A stretch of 27,212 nt of DNA from an uncultured Alphaproteobacteria bacterium (GTDB taxonomy: Bacteria; Pseudomonadota; Alphaproteobacteria; CAAHEQ01; UBA3637), in NCBI GenBank assembly GCA_934216505.1, contig CAKQBW010000014.1:1-27212 (forward strand). The letters are read 5' to 3'. The notes under the pieces were generated by a model, which searched no databases, was not told the origin of the DNA, and was given only the letters and a program-made list of their open reading frames with translations. Shown here in pieces: positions 8,924 to 15,968 of the stretch. Positions within the stretch are counted from its first letter, which is position 1, and the number at the start of each line of letters is the position of its first letter. Made by a program: the position numbers and the translations under genes.

Positions 8924-9824
8924 TTTGCCCCTCGTGCGGACGATTATACGCTAAAGGATGAGAATTTTCAACTGTCTTTTTTAATCGGTCGGGTAAAATA
9001 TGCGTATAAATTTCCGTTGTACTGATATCCGCATGCCCCAACAACTTTTGAACAGAACGCAAATCGGCTTCGTGCGCCACCAAATGCGAAGCAAAAGAAT
9101 GCCGAAAAACATGTGGCGATACTTTTTCGGGATAAATCCCCAAAGAAAGAGCCAACTTTTTTAATTCCTTAAAAAAGCCATCGCGCGTTAAATGCCCTGA
9201 ATGGGCATAGGAGGGAAACAACCATTTGGTGGGGCGCTTTTGATTGTTTTGTAAATGAAAAATCCATTCCTTTAACGCCTCACACGCTGGACTGTTTAAA
9301 GGAACCAACCGCTCACGCCCTCCCTTACCCACAATAAATAAATGTTTTTCTTTGGGAAAAAAGTGATTTAAAGGCAACCCCACTAATTCACTCACCCGCA
9401 TGCCCCCCGCATACAATACCTCCAACAAAGTATAAAGACGTTCATTGGTTTCTTTGGCCCCTTTCAACAGACGCATTACCTCTTTCTCTGTCAAATATTT
9501 GGGCAAAGAATGGGGCAAGCGGGGACTTTGTAAATAATCGGTGGGATTTTCTTTTATCCAATTTTCTGAATAGGCAAACCGATAAAATTCACGCAACCCT
9601 GACAGGCGTCTGGCCTGCGTACGGGCCGAATATCCCCGATGTAATAAATCCGTCAGGAAGTCTTGTAAATCCACAGGGGTTGCCTCTAACAATTCCTTAT
9701 GCTGAGTCGCCAAAAATTCCCCCAAAAGCATCAAATCATGTTGATAGGCAGCCAAGGTATTCGGGGAAACTGCCCGCTCCGCCTGCATCATTTCCAAAAA
9801 AGCGTCAATCTTTTCCAACTGCAT
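8910..9824 (-). CDS. xerD: XerD-like site-specific tyrosine recombinase
   Basis: A tyrosine recombinase that with XerC resolves chromosome dimers at dif. The 304-residue protein has an N-terminal SAM-like core-binding domain (about 1-95) and a catalytic domain with the full residue set: Arg143 (GGMRVSEL), Lys167 (VGKGGRERLVPL), His238 and Arg241 (HVFRHSFASHL), His264 (LGHADISTTEIYTH) and Tyr273. Length and motifs match the housekeeping Xer group rather than phage integrases. I call XerD rather than XerC from the motif style and the divergent aroK neighbour, so that distinction is inferred. I chose ATG 9824 because it overlaps the stop codon of the small upstream gene as TGATG. Confidence 0.9.
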   Translation of the reverse strand: MQLEKIDAFLEMMQAERAVSPNTLAAYQHDLMLLGEFLATQHKELLEATPVDLQDFLTDLLHRGYSARTQARRLSGLREFYRFAYSENWIKENPTDYLQSPRLPHSLPKYLTEKEVMRLLKGAKETNERLYTLLEVLYAGGMRVSELVGLPLNHFFPKEKHLFIVGKGGRERLVPLNSPACEALKEWIFHLQNNQKRPTKWLFPSYAHSGHLTRDGFFKELKKLALSLGIYPEKVSPHVFRHSFASHLVAHEADLRSVQKLLGHADISTTEIYTHILPDRLKKTVENSHPLAYNRPHEGQNEDC

Positions 9825-9967
9825 CAATCAATGGTGTGTTGAATCACCACCTCTTGCGTTGTTTGTTGGGGCACAAAATCATATAGGGCCACAAACAAAA
9901 TCCCCCCCAAAACAATCAACCCCAAAATCAGCCCCCAAGGACTTTTCTTTTTTTCGGTCAGTGCCAT
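9824..9967 (-). CDS. Small single-pass membrane protein, 47 residues
   Basis: I do not recognise this protein. An ATG at 9967 is preceded by a very strong GGAGG (spacing 7) and opens a 47-codon frame. The product has a basic start (MALTEKKKSPW), one hydrophobic segment (about 11-30) and a short polar tail (DFVPQQTTQEVVIQHTID), predicted to sit in the inner membrane with its N-terminus inside. Its TGA overlaps the xerD ATG (TGATG), so translation is probably coupled. It is the first gene of the xerD-lptFD-surA-folD run, downstream of an extended -10 promoter. The strong ribosome site, overlap and clean membrane topology support a real gene. Confidence 0.75.
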   Translation of the reverse strand: MALTEKKKSPWGLILGLIVLGGILFVALYDFVPQQTTQEVVIQHTID

Positions 9968-9983
9968 TTTTTTCCTCCTTTAC

Positions 9984-10012
9984 TAGACAATTTTAAAAAA
10001 AAGTGTTATAGT
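9984..10012 (+). promoter_or_regulatory. Sigma70-type promoter of aroK, predicted leaderless
   Basis: TAGACA (9984-9989) and TATAGT (10007-10012) are separated by 17 bases. Transcription should start about seven bases later, at or beside 10019, the A of the aroK ATG. No Shine-Dalgarno sequence precedes that ATG. The -10 element overlaps by two bases the -10 of the opposite promoter. Confidence 0.6.
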
Positions 10013-10039
10013 TATAGCATGACTCAAAAATTATTACAA
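10011..10039 (-). promoter_or_regulatory. Extended -10 promoter for the small protein-xerD-lptFD-surA-folD run
   Basis: On the minus strand, TTGTAA (10039-10034) is followed after 17 bases by TATAAC (10016-10011), preceded by the extended TGC. Predicted transcription start is near 10004, giving a 36-base leader with GGAGG. The -35 lies inside the aroK coding region, so the two promoters are interlocked and RNA polymerase probably cannot occupy both at once. Confidence 0.5.
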
Positions 10040-10582
10040 CCCAAAATCTTACTTTTGGTGGGCATGATGGGCGTTGGAAAAACCAGTTTAGGCCGTATGA
10101 TTGCCCGCCGACTGAACTTACCCTTTGTGGATTCTGACAAAGAAATTGAACGCATGACAGGCTTCACTATTTCGGATTTGTTTGCCCGATACGGGGAAAA
10201 AGAATTTAAAAAAGGAGAAGAAAAAGTGATGGAGCGCCTGTTAAATGGGGAACCGTGTGTTTTGTCCAGCGGGGGCGGCGCTTTTTTATCTGGCCACACC
10301 CGTCAAATTGCCAAAGAAAAGGCCGTTTCTATTTGGATAAAAGCGGGGGCAGATATCATTTCGGGCCGCACCGAAGGACGCACCCACCGTCCGTTGGTCC
10401 CGTCCATGGATAATAAAGCCATTATTGAAAAGTTAGTTAAAAAATGTTATCCCATTTATCAAGAAGCCGATTTAATGGTAGAATCTTTTGATGAGCACCC
10501 ATCCAAAACTGTGTATCGTGTCTTGGATTTATTAGCCCAAACAGGAGTTGTTTCTCCCTGTAAAGGAAAAAGATATGATTAA
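10019..10582 (+). CDS. aroK: Shikimate kinase family protein with altered substrate site
   Basis: A P-loop kinase of the shikimate kinase family; genuine members phosphorylate shikimate at the 3-hydroxyl. The 187-residue protein has Walker A (GMMGVGKTS, about 15-23), the DSDKEIE motif with its substrate/Mg aspartates, the Gly triplet SSGGGAF and the lid RTHRPLV. Two shikimate-contacting arginines are changed: the invariant F-R of the F-R-x-x-E motif is F-K (EFKKGEEKV), and the Arg two before Pro in R-x-P-x-Y is Cys (KCYPIYQEAD). Alphaproteobacterial neighbours usually run aroK-aroB-CBS/DUF21; here aroB is missing and the DUF21 gene follows at once, overlapping by 8 bases. The enzyme may have reduced activity or a different substrate. 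Translation is probably leaderless. The family call is firm; the substrate is uncertain. Confidence 0.85.
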   Translation: MTQKLLQPKILLLVGMMGVGKTSLGRMIARRLNLPFVDSDKEIERMTGFTISDLFARYGEKEFKKGEEKVMERLLNGEPCVLSSGGGAFLSGHTRQIAKEKAVSIWIKAGADIISGRTEGRTHRPLVPSMDNKAIIEKLVKKCYPIYQEADLMVESFDEHPSKTVYRVLDLLAQTGVVSPCKGKRYD

Positions 10583-11822
10583 AATTTTTATTTTATTATT
10601 CCTGTCTTTTTGTTTTTCGGGCATTGAAACCGCCATGACGGCTATTTCGCTGCCTTTGTTAGTGGAACGCGCGGGCAAAGGCGACAAAAAAGCCAAAATC
10701 TTGTTAAAAATCAAAAAAAATCCTGATAAACTTTTGGGAACTTTACTGCTGGGCAACAACTTGGTCAATATCGCTTTGACCGCCCTTTCCACCAGTTTAT
10801 TGATTGAAGCCTTTGGTCCCGCACGAGGGGTCGCCATTGCCACTATAGCGGTCAGTTTTTTCGTCTTGGTCTTTGCCGAAATTTTACCCAAAACCTATGC
10901 GATGCGCCAAACCATTCCTTTTGCTTTTTTCTTTGCTTATCCTTTGCATTTTTTAATTTTAATTTTGGGGCCACTAGTAGGCTGTTTGAATCAAATCAGC
11001 CGATTGGTTTTAAAAATTTTACCCGAAAAAAAATCAGATAAACCCGCCGAAGAATTAGTAAAAGAAGAACTCCGGGGCACCATTTCTATGACCGAAAAAG
11101 GCTTGGTACAAGAACGGGGTATGTTGGGGGGTATCTTGGATTTATCCGAAACCACCATCGGGGACATTTTCACGGACAGATCCCGCTTGTCCAGTTTAAA
11201 TATAGACACACCAATTCCCGAAATGTTGGCCTTTTTACGCAAAAGTCCCTATAGCCGCATTCCCCTGTGGCAAACCAGACGGGATAATATTGTGGGTGTT
11301 TTGCACATTAAAAAAGCCATGAAATTGGCCGATGCATGGCGACATAACACCTCTGTTTCTGTTTTGGATTATTGTTCCAAACCGTGGTTCGTTCTCAACT
11401 CTGTCAGTTTATTGGACCAACTGTCGGCCTTTCGTAAAAGACGGGAACATTTTGCCATTGTGGTCAATGAATACGGCGATATTCAGGGCATTATTACTTT
11501 AGAAGATTTATTGGAAGAAATCGTGGGCGACATTGCCGATGAAACAGACGACCCCAATCAAGCCTCCCTTTCGTGGCGTGTGTTGGCAGATGGAACCTAT
11601 CGGATTAATGGCAACGCTACTTTACGGGATATCAATCGGGCTTTTCATTGGCATTTACCCGATGAAAATGCGATTACTTTGGCGGGCTATGTCATGTATT
11701 CGGCTGAACAAATTCCCCATGTGGGACAACAATTTAATTTGGGGGGATTTTTATTCACCGTTCATAAAAAGCGGGGCCATAAAATCACACAAATTGATGT
11801 CCTTCCCCCAGAAGAATCATAA
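10575..11822 (+). CDS. CNNM/CorC-HlyC family membrane protein (DUF21, CBS pair, CorC domain)
   Basis: A 415-residue inner-membrane protein of the CNNM/CorC group, linked to Mg2+ or Co2+ transport and older 'hemolysin' annotations. A DUF21 membrane domain covers about 1-150, with helices near 1-25, 60-80, 85-110 and 120-140. Two CBS motifs (about 190-310) include SPYSRIPLW and FAIVVNEYGDIQGIITLEDLLEEIVGD (only part quoted from the sequence), and a C-terminal CorC/HlyC domain runs from about 330 to 415. I chose ATG 10575 because AAAGGA precedes it. It overlaps the aroK-like gene by 8 bases and meets the yraN-BON gene tail to tail with a 6-base overlap. The ion transported cannot be told from sequence. 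Confidence 0.88.
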   Translation: MIKIFILLFLSFCFSGIETAMTAISLPLLVERAGKGDKKAKILLKIKKNPDKLLGTLLLGNNLVNIALTALSTSLLIEAFGPARGVAIATIAVSFFVLVFAEILPKTYAMRQTIPFAFFFAYPLHFLILILGPLVGCLNQISRLVLKILPEKKSDKPAEELVKEELRGTISMTEKGLVQERGMLGGILDLSETTIGDIFTDRSRLSSLNIDTPIPEMLAFLRKSPYSRIPLWQTRRDNIVGVLHIKKAMKLADAWRHNTSVSVLDYCSKPWFVLNSVSLLDQLSAFRKRREHFAIVVNEYGDIQGIITLEDLLEEIVGDIADETDDPNQASLSWRVLADGTYRINGNATLRDINRAFHWHLPDENAITLAGYVMYSAEQIPHVGQQFNLGGFLFTVHKKRGHKITQIDVLPPEES

Positions 11823-12743
11823 GTCGCTCATTAAATAAACCACCCGCTCTACGCCATAGGTTTGCTTGATCACCTGACGGGCCTTTTCCCATTCGGCTTC
11901 ATCTTGCTTTAGGCCCATCACATAGACGACATTATTTTCCACAACAATTTTATAATTGGACGATTTAATGCCTTCCGTCAAAGAAAGCCGTGTTTTAATT
12001 GAAGCCGCCGAAAAAGATTCTTGGGACGATTGAACAACCCCCGTGGTTGCCCCCAAACGAATATAGTTATAAACATATTGGACAAAAGGGACTTGCCACG
12101 CAGTTTCGGTACATATTGCAATCATTTCCATATTCGGCAAAGCCCCCGTCAAAAGCACCCGTCCGCCAAACACAGTTATTTGAACATCCAAAAGAGTCTT
12201 TATGTCTTTTTCGGCCAACTTTTGGCGGACTTTGGTGTAAATTTCAATGTCCCGCATATCTTGGGACAACGGTTGGTCGTCCGCCACCATCACCCCCACA
12301 CTGTGCCCCACATTCAAGGCACTAGGCAAAATCTGACACCCATTTAAAAACAACATAATCATCATCAAAAAAGGCGTCCAAGCATTGACTAGATGCTGGG
12401 GCTTTTTCCATGGATAGATAAAGACAGCATCATAGCGAATATGATAGTCTTGATATTCGGGAAAGCGACTGAGAAAAACTTGGCTGGCTCGCCTGATACG
12501 ATGTTGATTTTTGATTCTGATCGCCTGAGCGGCTTGTTCTTGAGTGGGCCTCTTTTTCACTTCAACAAACACCAAAGTTTTTCCCCGCTTCACAATTAAA
12601 TCAATTTCCCCCGCCCCTGTGCCCCGTCCGACAACATAGTTCATACGCACAAGGCGATAGCCTTTCAGCATTAAAAAAATCAAGGCCCCCTTTTCGGCCA
12701 AATGTCCCGCCCGATTATTTGTCAGCGGCCAAAACTTTTTCAT
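11817..12743 (-). CDS. YraN endonuclease-like domain fused to a BON-domain lipoprotein
   Basis: A single 308-codon frame joins two normally separate proteins. Residues 1-118 are a YraN/UPF0102 domain, a restriction-nuclease-like fold of uncertain role, with GEIDLI (Asp48) and the E-V-K triad part (VFVEVKK, Glu61, Lys63). After KKPQH comes a short hydrophobic stretch (about 121-134) and a lipobox-like L-N-G-C with Cys136. Residues 150-308 contain two BON domains (about 162-225 and 235-305), as in the outer-membrane lipoprotein DolP/YraP. The start is ATG 12743, with AAGGA seven bases before and a 29-base overlap with rsmI; the longer open frame to 12929 is antisensical rsmI sequence. No independent start can give the BON part a normal signal n-region. 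Asn at -2 of the lipobox is unusual but tolerated. Confidence 0.85.
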   Translation of the reverse strand: MKKFWPLTNNRAGHLAEKGALIFLMLKGYRLVRMNYVVGRGTGAGEIDLIVKRGKTLVFVEVKKRPTQEQAAQAIRIKNQHRIRRASQVFLSRFPEYQDYHIRYDAVFIYPWKKPQHLVNAWTPFLMMIMLFLNGCQILPSALNVGHSVGVMVADDQPLSQDMRDIEIYTKVRQKLAEKDIKTLLDVQITVFGGRVLLTGALPNMEMIAICTETAWQVPFVQYVYNYIRLGATTGVVQSSQESFSAASIKTRLSLTEGIKSSNYKIVVENNVVYVMGLKQDEAEWEKARQVIKQTYGVERVVYLMSDL

Positions 12744-13533
12744 AGGCGTCCTTTTTACTGATTTTTTGCACCACCGCCAAAACATGCGCTGTATCTTTGG
12801 CCGACAAAAAAGACCGCAGTTGAGCAATATCCACCGTCCCCACCGCAAAAGGAATCCCCTCAGATTTATTCCCTTGAACCACCAACACAATCTCGCCTTT
12901 AGGCAACCCTTGCGTTTGGTAAAATTCAATCAATTCCCCCACCGTCCCCGTGCGTGTTTGTTCAAATTTTTTGGTAATTTCCCGCACCACTGCACAAGGT
13001 CTGTCTTTCAAAACTTGCCGCATATCAGTTAAAGTCTCCAACAGGCGGCGGGCTGTTTCATAAAAAATCAAAGTGGCCGAAATGTCCTGTAATTCCTTTA
13101 ATTCTTTTTGCCGCAGGGACGATTTAGGCGATAAAAAGCCCCTGAAATAAAACTGATCTGTGGGCAGGCCCGATAACTGCAACGCCATTAAAGCGGCATT
13201 TGGACCTGCCACAGAACGAACCTCAATCCCCTTTTGCCGACAGGCATGAACCAATTTATACCCTGGGTCCGAAATTAAAGGCATCCCCGCATCGCTCACC
13301 AACGCCATATTCAGGCCAGATTGTAATTTTTCAATCAACGCCGGAACCGTTTTTTCGGCATTAAAATCGTGATAGGCGATTGTTTTTTTGACCCTGACCC
13401 CCAATAAAGAAAATAAACGCCCACTAGTGCGTGTATCTTCACACGCCACCACATCAACGGCTTCCAATACTTCACGGGCCCGTGGGGAAAAATCCCCTAA
13501 ATTGCCAATGGGGGTCGCTACCAAATACAACAT
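12715..13533 (-). CDS. rsmI: RsmI, 16S rRNA C1402 2'-O-methyltransferase
   Basis: An SAM-dependent methyltransferase that modifies 16S rRNA C1402 at the ribose in the ribosomal decoding centre. The 272-residue protein shows the tetrapyrrole-methylase-like fold signatures: YLVATPIGNLGD at the N-terminus, CEDTRTSGRL, VSDAGMPLISDPGYKLV, SVAGPNAALMAL, FYETARRL and VVREITKKFEQ. I chose ATG 13533, which follows GAGGTG closely; an in-frame TTG lies 15 bases earlier. It runs directly into yraN, which is the usual rsmI-yraN pairing, and diverges from lpoA, as in Escherichia coli (yraL/yraM). Confidence 0.96.
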   Translation of the reverse strand: MLYLVATPIGNLGDFSPRAREVLEAVDVVACEDTRTSGRLFSLLGVRVKKTIAYHDFNAEKTVPALIEKLQSGLNMALVSDAGMPLISDPGYKLVHACRQKGIEVRSVAGPNAALMALQLSGLPTDQFYFRGFLSPKSSLRQKELKELQDISATLIFYETARRLLETLTDMRQVLKDRPCAVVREITKKFEQTRTGTVGELIEFYQTQGLPKGEIVLVVQGNKSEGIPFAVGTVDIAQLRSFLSAKDTAHVLAVVQKISKKDAYEKVLAADK

Positions 13534-13555
13534 TTTCACCTCTTTCAAAAAAAAC

Positions 13556-13603
13556 TTGAAAAATCTTTAAGGTTAGTATAGCATATTTTATATCAAAACA
13601 AAA
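13556..13603. promoter_or_regulatory. Interlocked divergent promoters of rsmI and lpoA
   Basis: For lpoA (plus), TTGAAA (13556-13561) lies 17 bases before TAGCAT (13579-13584), giving a start near 13591 and a leader with AAAGGAG. For rsmI (minus), an extended -10 TGC-TATACT uses 13580-13575, with only a poor -35 near 13598-13603, and a start near 13568. The two -10 elements share bases, so use of one should exclude the other. Confidence 0.45.
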
Positions 13604-13612
13604 GGAGTTTTC

Positions 13613-14950
13613 ATGAAGCGGTTAGGGCTTTTATTTTTTTTAATGTGTTGCACGGCCTGTAGCCAAACGCAACGACTGACTTCGTTCTTTGAGACCCCTG
13701 TTTCTTTTGACAGCCCCGAAACTTTATCGCAAGACGCCCCCTCAGTCAAAACTGTTTCCATGCTTTTACCCCTGACAGGCAATCAAGAAGTCATTGGCAA
13801 AGACATGCAAAATGCCGCTTTGATGGCCCTAAAGGACCAACCGCAATCCCGTCTGCGTTTATTATTCTTTGACACCAAAGGCACTCCCGAGGGAGCCAAA
13901 GAAGCCTATCAATGGGCCAAAGCGCAAAATTCTGATTTGATTTTAGGGCCTGTGTTTTCCAACGAACTCAAAGCCTTGGGTACTTCCTTTTTAAACGCCC
14001 CCAACATTTTAAGTTATACGTCCGACAGCACCGTATTGGACCAACAAAAATCGTCCTTTGCTTTGCTGATTCCCAACCAAATTGACACCATTATTCATCA
14101 AGCGTGTTTAGAGGGAAAGCAACGTATCGCCGTCTTGGGCAGCGAAAGCAAGACAGGGGAAATTGTGATGAATTCTTTGGACAAAGCCATTCAAAAATGT
14201 CCCACGATGCACTTGGAAAAATACGGGCTTTATGGCGAAAAAGAGGAAAACCTGACCCCGGCTATTTTGAAAATTCTCCCCCCGATTGTGGACCCCAAAA
14301 AGAAAAATCTGACCGAAGAAGAACAACAAATTTTGGCCACCCCTATGCAGGAACGATTGGACTTTGATTTGTTGATTGTTTTTGAAGACGGGATTCGTTT
14401 AAGTCAAGCCATAGCCATCTTAGCCTTTTACGATGTCAATCCCCAAATCGTGCCCATTTATACTTTGGCCAGCGTCAAGCCTTTAAAAGACAGAGCCTTA
14501 AACGGCGTCTTATTTGCCGATTTACCCGACAAAAAGAATACCGTTTTCACCCGCAGATATTGGGATATTTTTGGAAAAAAGCCCGCTTCTTTGGCGTCCT
14601 TTGCCTATGATTCCGTTCGGTGGGCCAGCGATCAGGCAGACCAAGAAAAATTAAATTTGGCCACTTTAAAAAACAACGGCCCCTATGACGGGGTTGATGG
14701 ATTGATTCGGTTGAACGAAGACGGGACAAATACACGGGGCTTACGCTTGGTCCAAAAGAAAGGACGATTGGTGCAAGAAATTATCCCCGCCCCCGAAACT
14801 TTGGAACAAGACCCCACCGCTTTCTTTATGTTGCCAACAACAGAATCAACTGATTTAACATTAGTGTCCCCTGAATCGTGGGCCGAATCCCATGGGGCCC
14901 CCGCTCAATCCAATGATTTTGAAACGCCCGAACAATCCCCTTTGGATTAA
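13613..14950 (+). CDS. LpoA-like penicillin-binding-protein activator lipoprotein
   Basis: A 445-residue outer-membrane lipoprotein candidate, probably an activator of peptidoglycan synthase as LpoA is for PBP1A. The signal peptide MKRLGLLFFLMCCTAC ends at a lipobox with Cys16. The rest has the periplasmic-binding-protein fold of the LpoA C-terminal domain: SMLLPLTGNQEVIGKDMQNAAL (start of the domain, about 48-70), FFDTKGTPEGA, LILGPVFSNELKAL and FAYDSVRWA. It lacks the N-terminal TPR domain of the enterobacterial protein, as usual in alphaproteobacteria. AAAGGAG precedes the ATG. Its last 41 codons lie antisense to the 3' end of hemW, and that acidic, Pro/Ser-rich tail is beyond the recognisable fold. 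It is divergent from rsmI. Confidence 0.87.
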   Translation: MKRLGLLFFLMCCTACSQTQRLTSFFETPVSFDSPETLSQDAPSVKTVSMLLPLTGNQEVIGKDMQNAALMALKDQPQSRLRLLFFDTKGTPEGAKEAYQWAKAQNSDLILGPVFSNELKALGTSFLNAPNILSYTSDSTVLDQQKSSFALLIPNQIDTIIHQACLEGKQRIAVLGSESKTGEIVMNSLDKAIQKCPTMHLEKYGLYGEKEENLTPAILKILPPIVDPKKKNLTEEEQQILATPMQERLDFDLLIVFEDGIRLSQAIAILAFYDVNPQIVPIYTLASVKPLKDRALNGVLFADLPDKKNTVFTRRYWDIFGKKPASLASFAYDSVRWASDQADQEKLNLATLKNNGPYDGVDGLIRLNEDGTNTRGLRLVQKKGRLVQEIIPAPETLEQDPTAFFMLPTTESTDLTLVSPESWAESHGAPAQSNDFETPEQSPLD

Positions 14951-15893
14951 GGGAGGCTTCGGGATAAAAAGCCTGTCTTAACCGCAATCCCATCAACAGG
15001 TGCTCTAACCGCTTTTGTTCAGGGGTCAAGGATTCATAGGTGGTGGGCTTTTTCAGCCACGCCCCCACCGTCCGTTCATTTTGGGTGGCCTGTCCCAAAA
15101 CGCGTCCGCAGGCAGACGGCCCAATACCGATATAGTCTTTGCCCGTCCAATAGAGCATATTATGACGACTTTCTTGCCCAAAACAGGCGTAATTAGATAC
15201 CTCATAAGCAGGACAATGCGCTTGATTCATAATGTCGTCCGTCAAAAGGTACAGCACCCGTCCTTGAAGGGAGGAACACCCCCGTTGTTTTCGGTGAAAG
15301 AAGACCGTGTTTTCCTCAATCGTCAATTGATACAACGAATAATGGGTCAGCCCTAACTGTAAAGCCTGATGTAATTCTTTGGCCCACTCTTTTTGACTTT
15401 GATATGGCAATCCGTAAATCAAATCCATATTCACACGGGGAAAAATATCTTGGGCGTCTTGCACGCATTTTACGGCGGTCGGCACATCGTGGCGGCGTCC
15501 CAAAAATTTTAAATGGTTTTCCCGCAAAGATTGCACCCCCACCGACAAACGATTCACACCCCCCGCCCGAAAAGCCACCATCTTTTCCCTTTCTATGGCC
15601 CCAGGATTGACTTCCATCGTGATTTCTGTCCGTGGGGAAAGCGTCCATTTTTTATGAATCTCATTCATTAAAAAATCAAAAAAAGGAAGGCTCATTAAAC
15701 TGGGGGTTCCACCCCCAAAATAAATGCTCGTCAAAAGACCCGCTGGGGCTTGGTGGATATCCCGCAAATAGCCCGTTTTCAAGAAGGGTTCGTTCGCCAC
15801 CCAACGGACACTGGCAAAATCACAGTAGGGACACTTACTTAAACAATAAGGCCAATGAATATACAGCCCAAAAGAAGGGGATTGATGATTCAC
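14826..15893 (-). CDS. hemW: HemW-like radical SAM heme chaperone
   Basis: A radical SAM protein related to coproporphyrinogen III oxidase HemN but usually acting as a heme-delivery protein. It shows GLYIHWPYC followed by the cluster motif C-x3-C-x2-C (CLSKCPYC), the SAM-binding IYFGGGTPSLM, VNPGAIE, NRLSVGVQS and DLIYGLPYQS. About 355 residues from GTG 15893, which has AAAGG ten bases upstream; a TTG at 15911 would add six residues but has no ribosome site. The C-terminal TPIQGTLMLNQLI-like segment (seen as PTIQGTLMLNQLI) is family-typical, so hemW is likely the original owner of the DNA it shares with the lpoA tail. Often paired with rdgB; here it stands alone. Confidence 0.92.
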   Translation of the reverse strand: MNHQSPSFGLYIHWPYCLSKCPYCDFASVRWVANEPFLKTGYLRDIHQAPAGLLTSIYFGGGTPSLMSLPFFDFLMNEIHKKWTLSPRTEITMEVNPGAIEREKMVAFRAGGVNRLSVGVQSLRENHLKFLGRRHDVPTAVKCVQDAQDIFPRVNMDLIYGLPYQSQKEWAKELHQALQLGLTHYSLYQLTIEENTVFFHRKQRGCSSLQGRVLYLLTDDIMNQAHCPAYEVSNYACFGQESRHNMLYWTGKDYIGIGPSACGRVLGQATQNERTVGAWLKKPTTYESLTPEQKRLEHLLMGLRLRQAFYPEASLNPKGIVRAFQNHWIERGPHGIRPTIQGTLMLNQLILLLAT

Positions 15894-15895
15894 GC

Positions 15896-15924
15896 TTGAC
15901 AAACCTTTCAAATTTCGCTATGGT
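15896..15924 (+). promoter_or_regulatory. Sigma70-type promoter of hpf-ptsN-rnhA
   Basis: A perfect TTGACA (15896-15901) is followed after 17 bases by TATGGT (15919-15924). The predicted start near 15931 gives a 32-base leader with AGAGAGG before ATG 15963. The promoter sits just upstream of, or inside, the hemW start region on the other strand. Confidence 0.65.
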
Positions 15925-15939
15925 GCTTGTATGGGTTTA

Positions 15940-15968
15940 ATTATAACAAAAGAGAGGAAAAAATGCAA
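15940..15968 (-). promoter_or_regulatory. Sigma70-type promoter of hemW
   Basis: On the minus strand, TTGCAT (15968-15963) is followed after 17 bases by a perfect TATAAT (15945-15940). The predicted start is near 15933. The -35 overlaps the hpf start codon. The hpf and hemW transcripts would thus overlap by a couple of bases and each promoter fires through the other. Confidence 0.55.

Noticed and set aside
12744..12929. The N-terminal extension of the yraN-BON frame by 62 codons.
   Set aside because: It lies entirely in another frame of rsmI, and ATG 12743 has a good ribosome site and begins the YraN domain.
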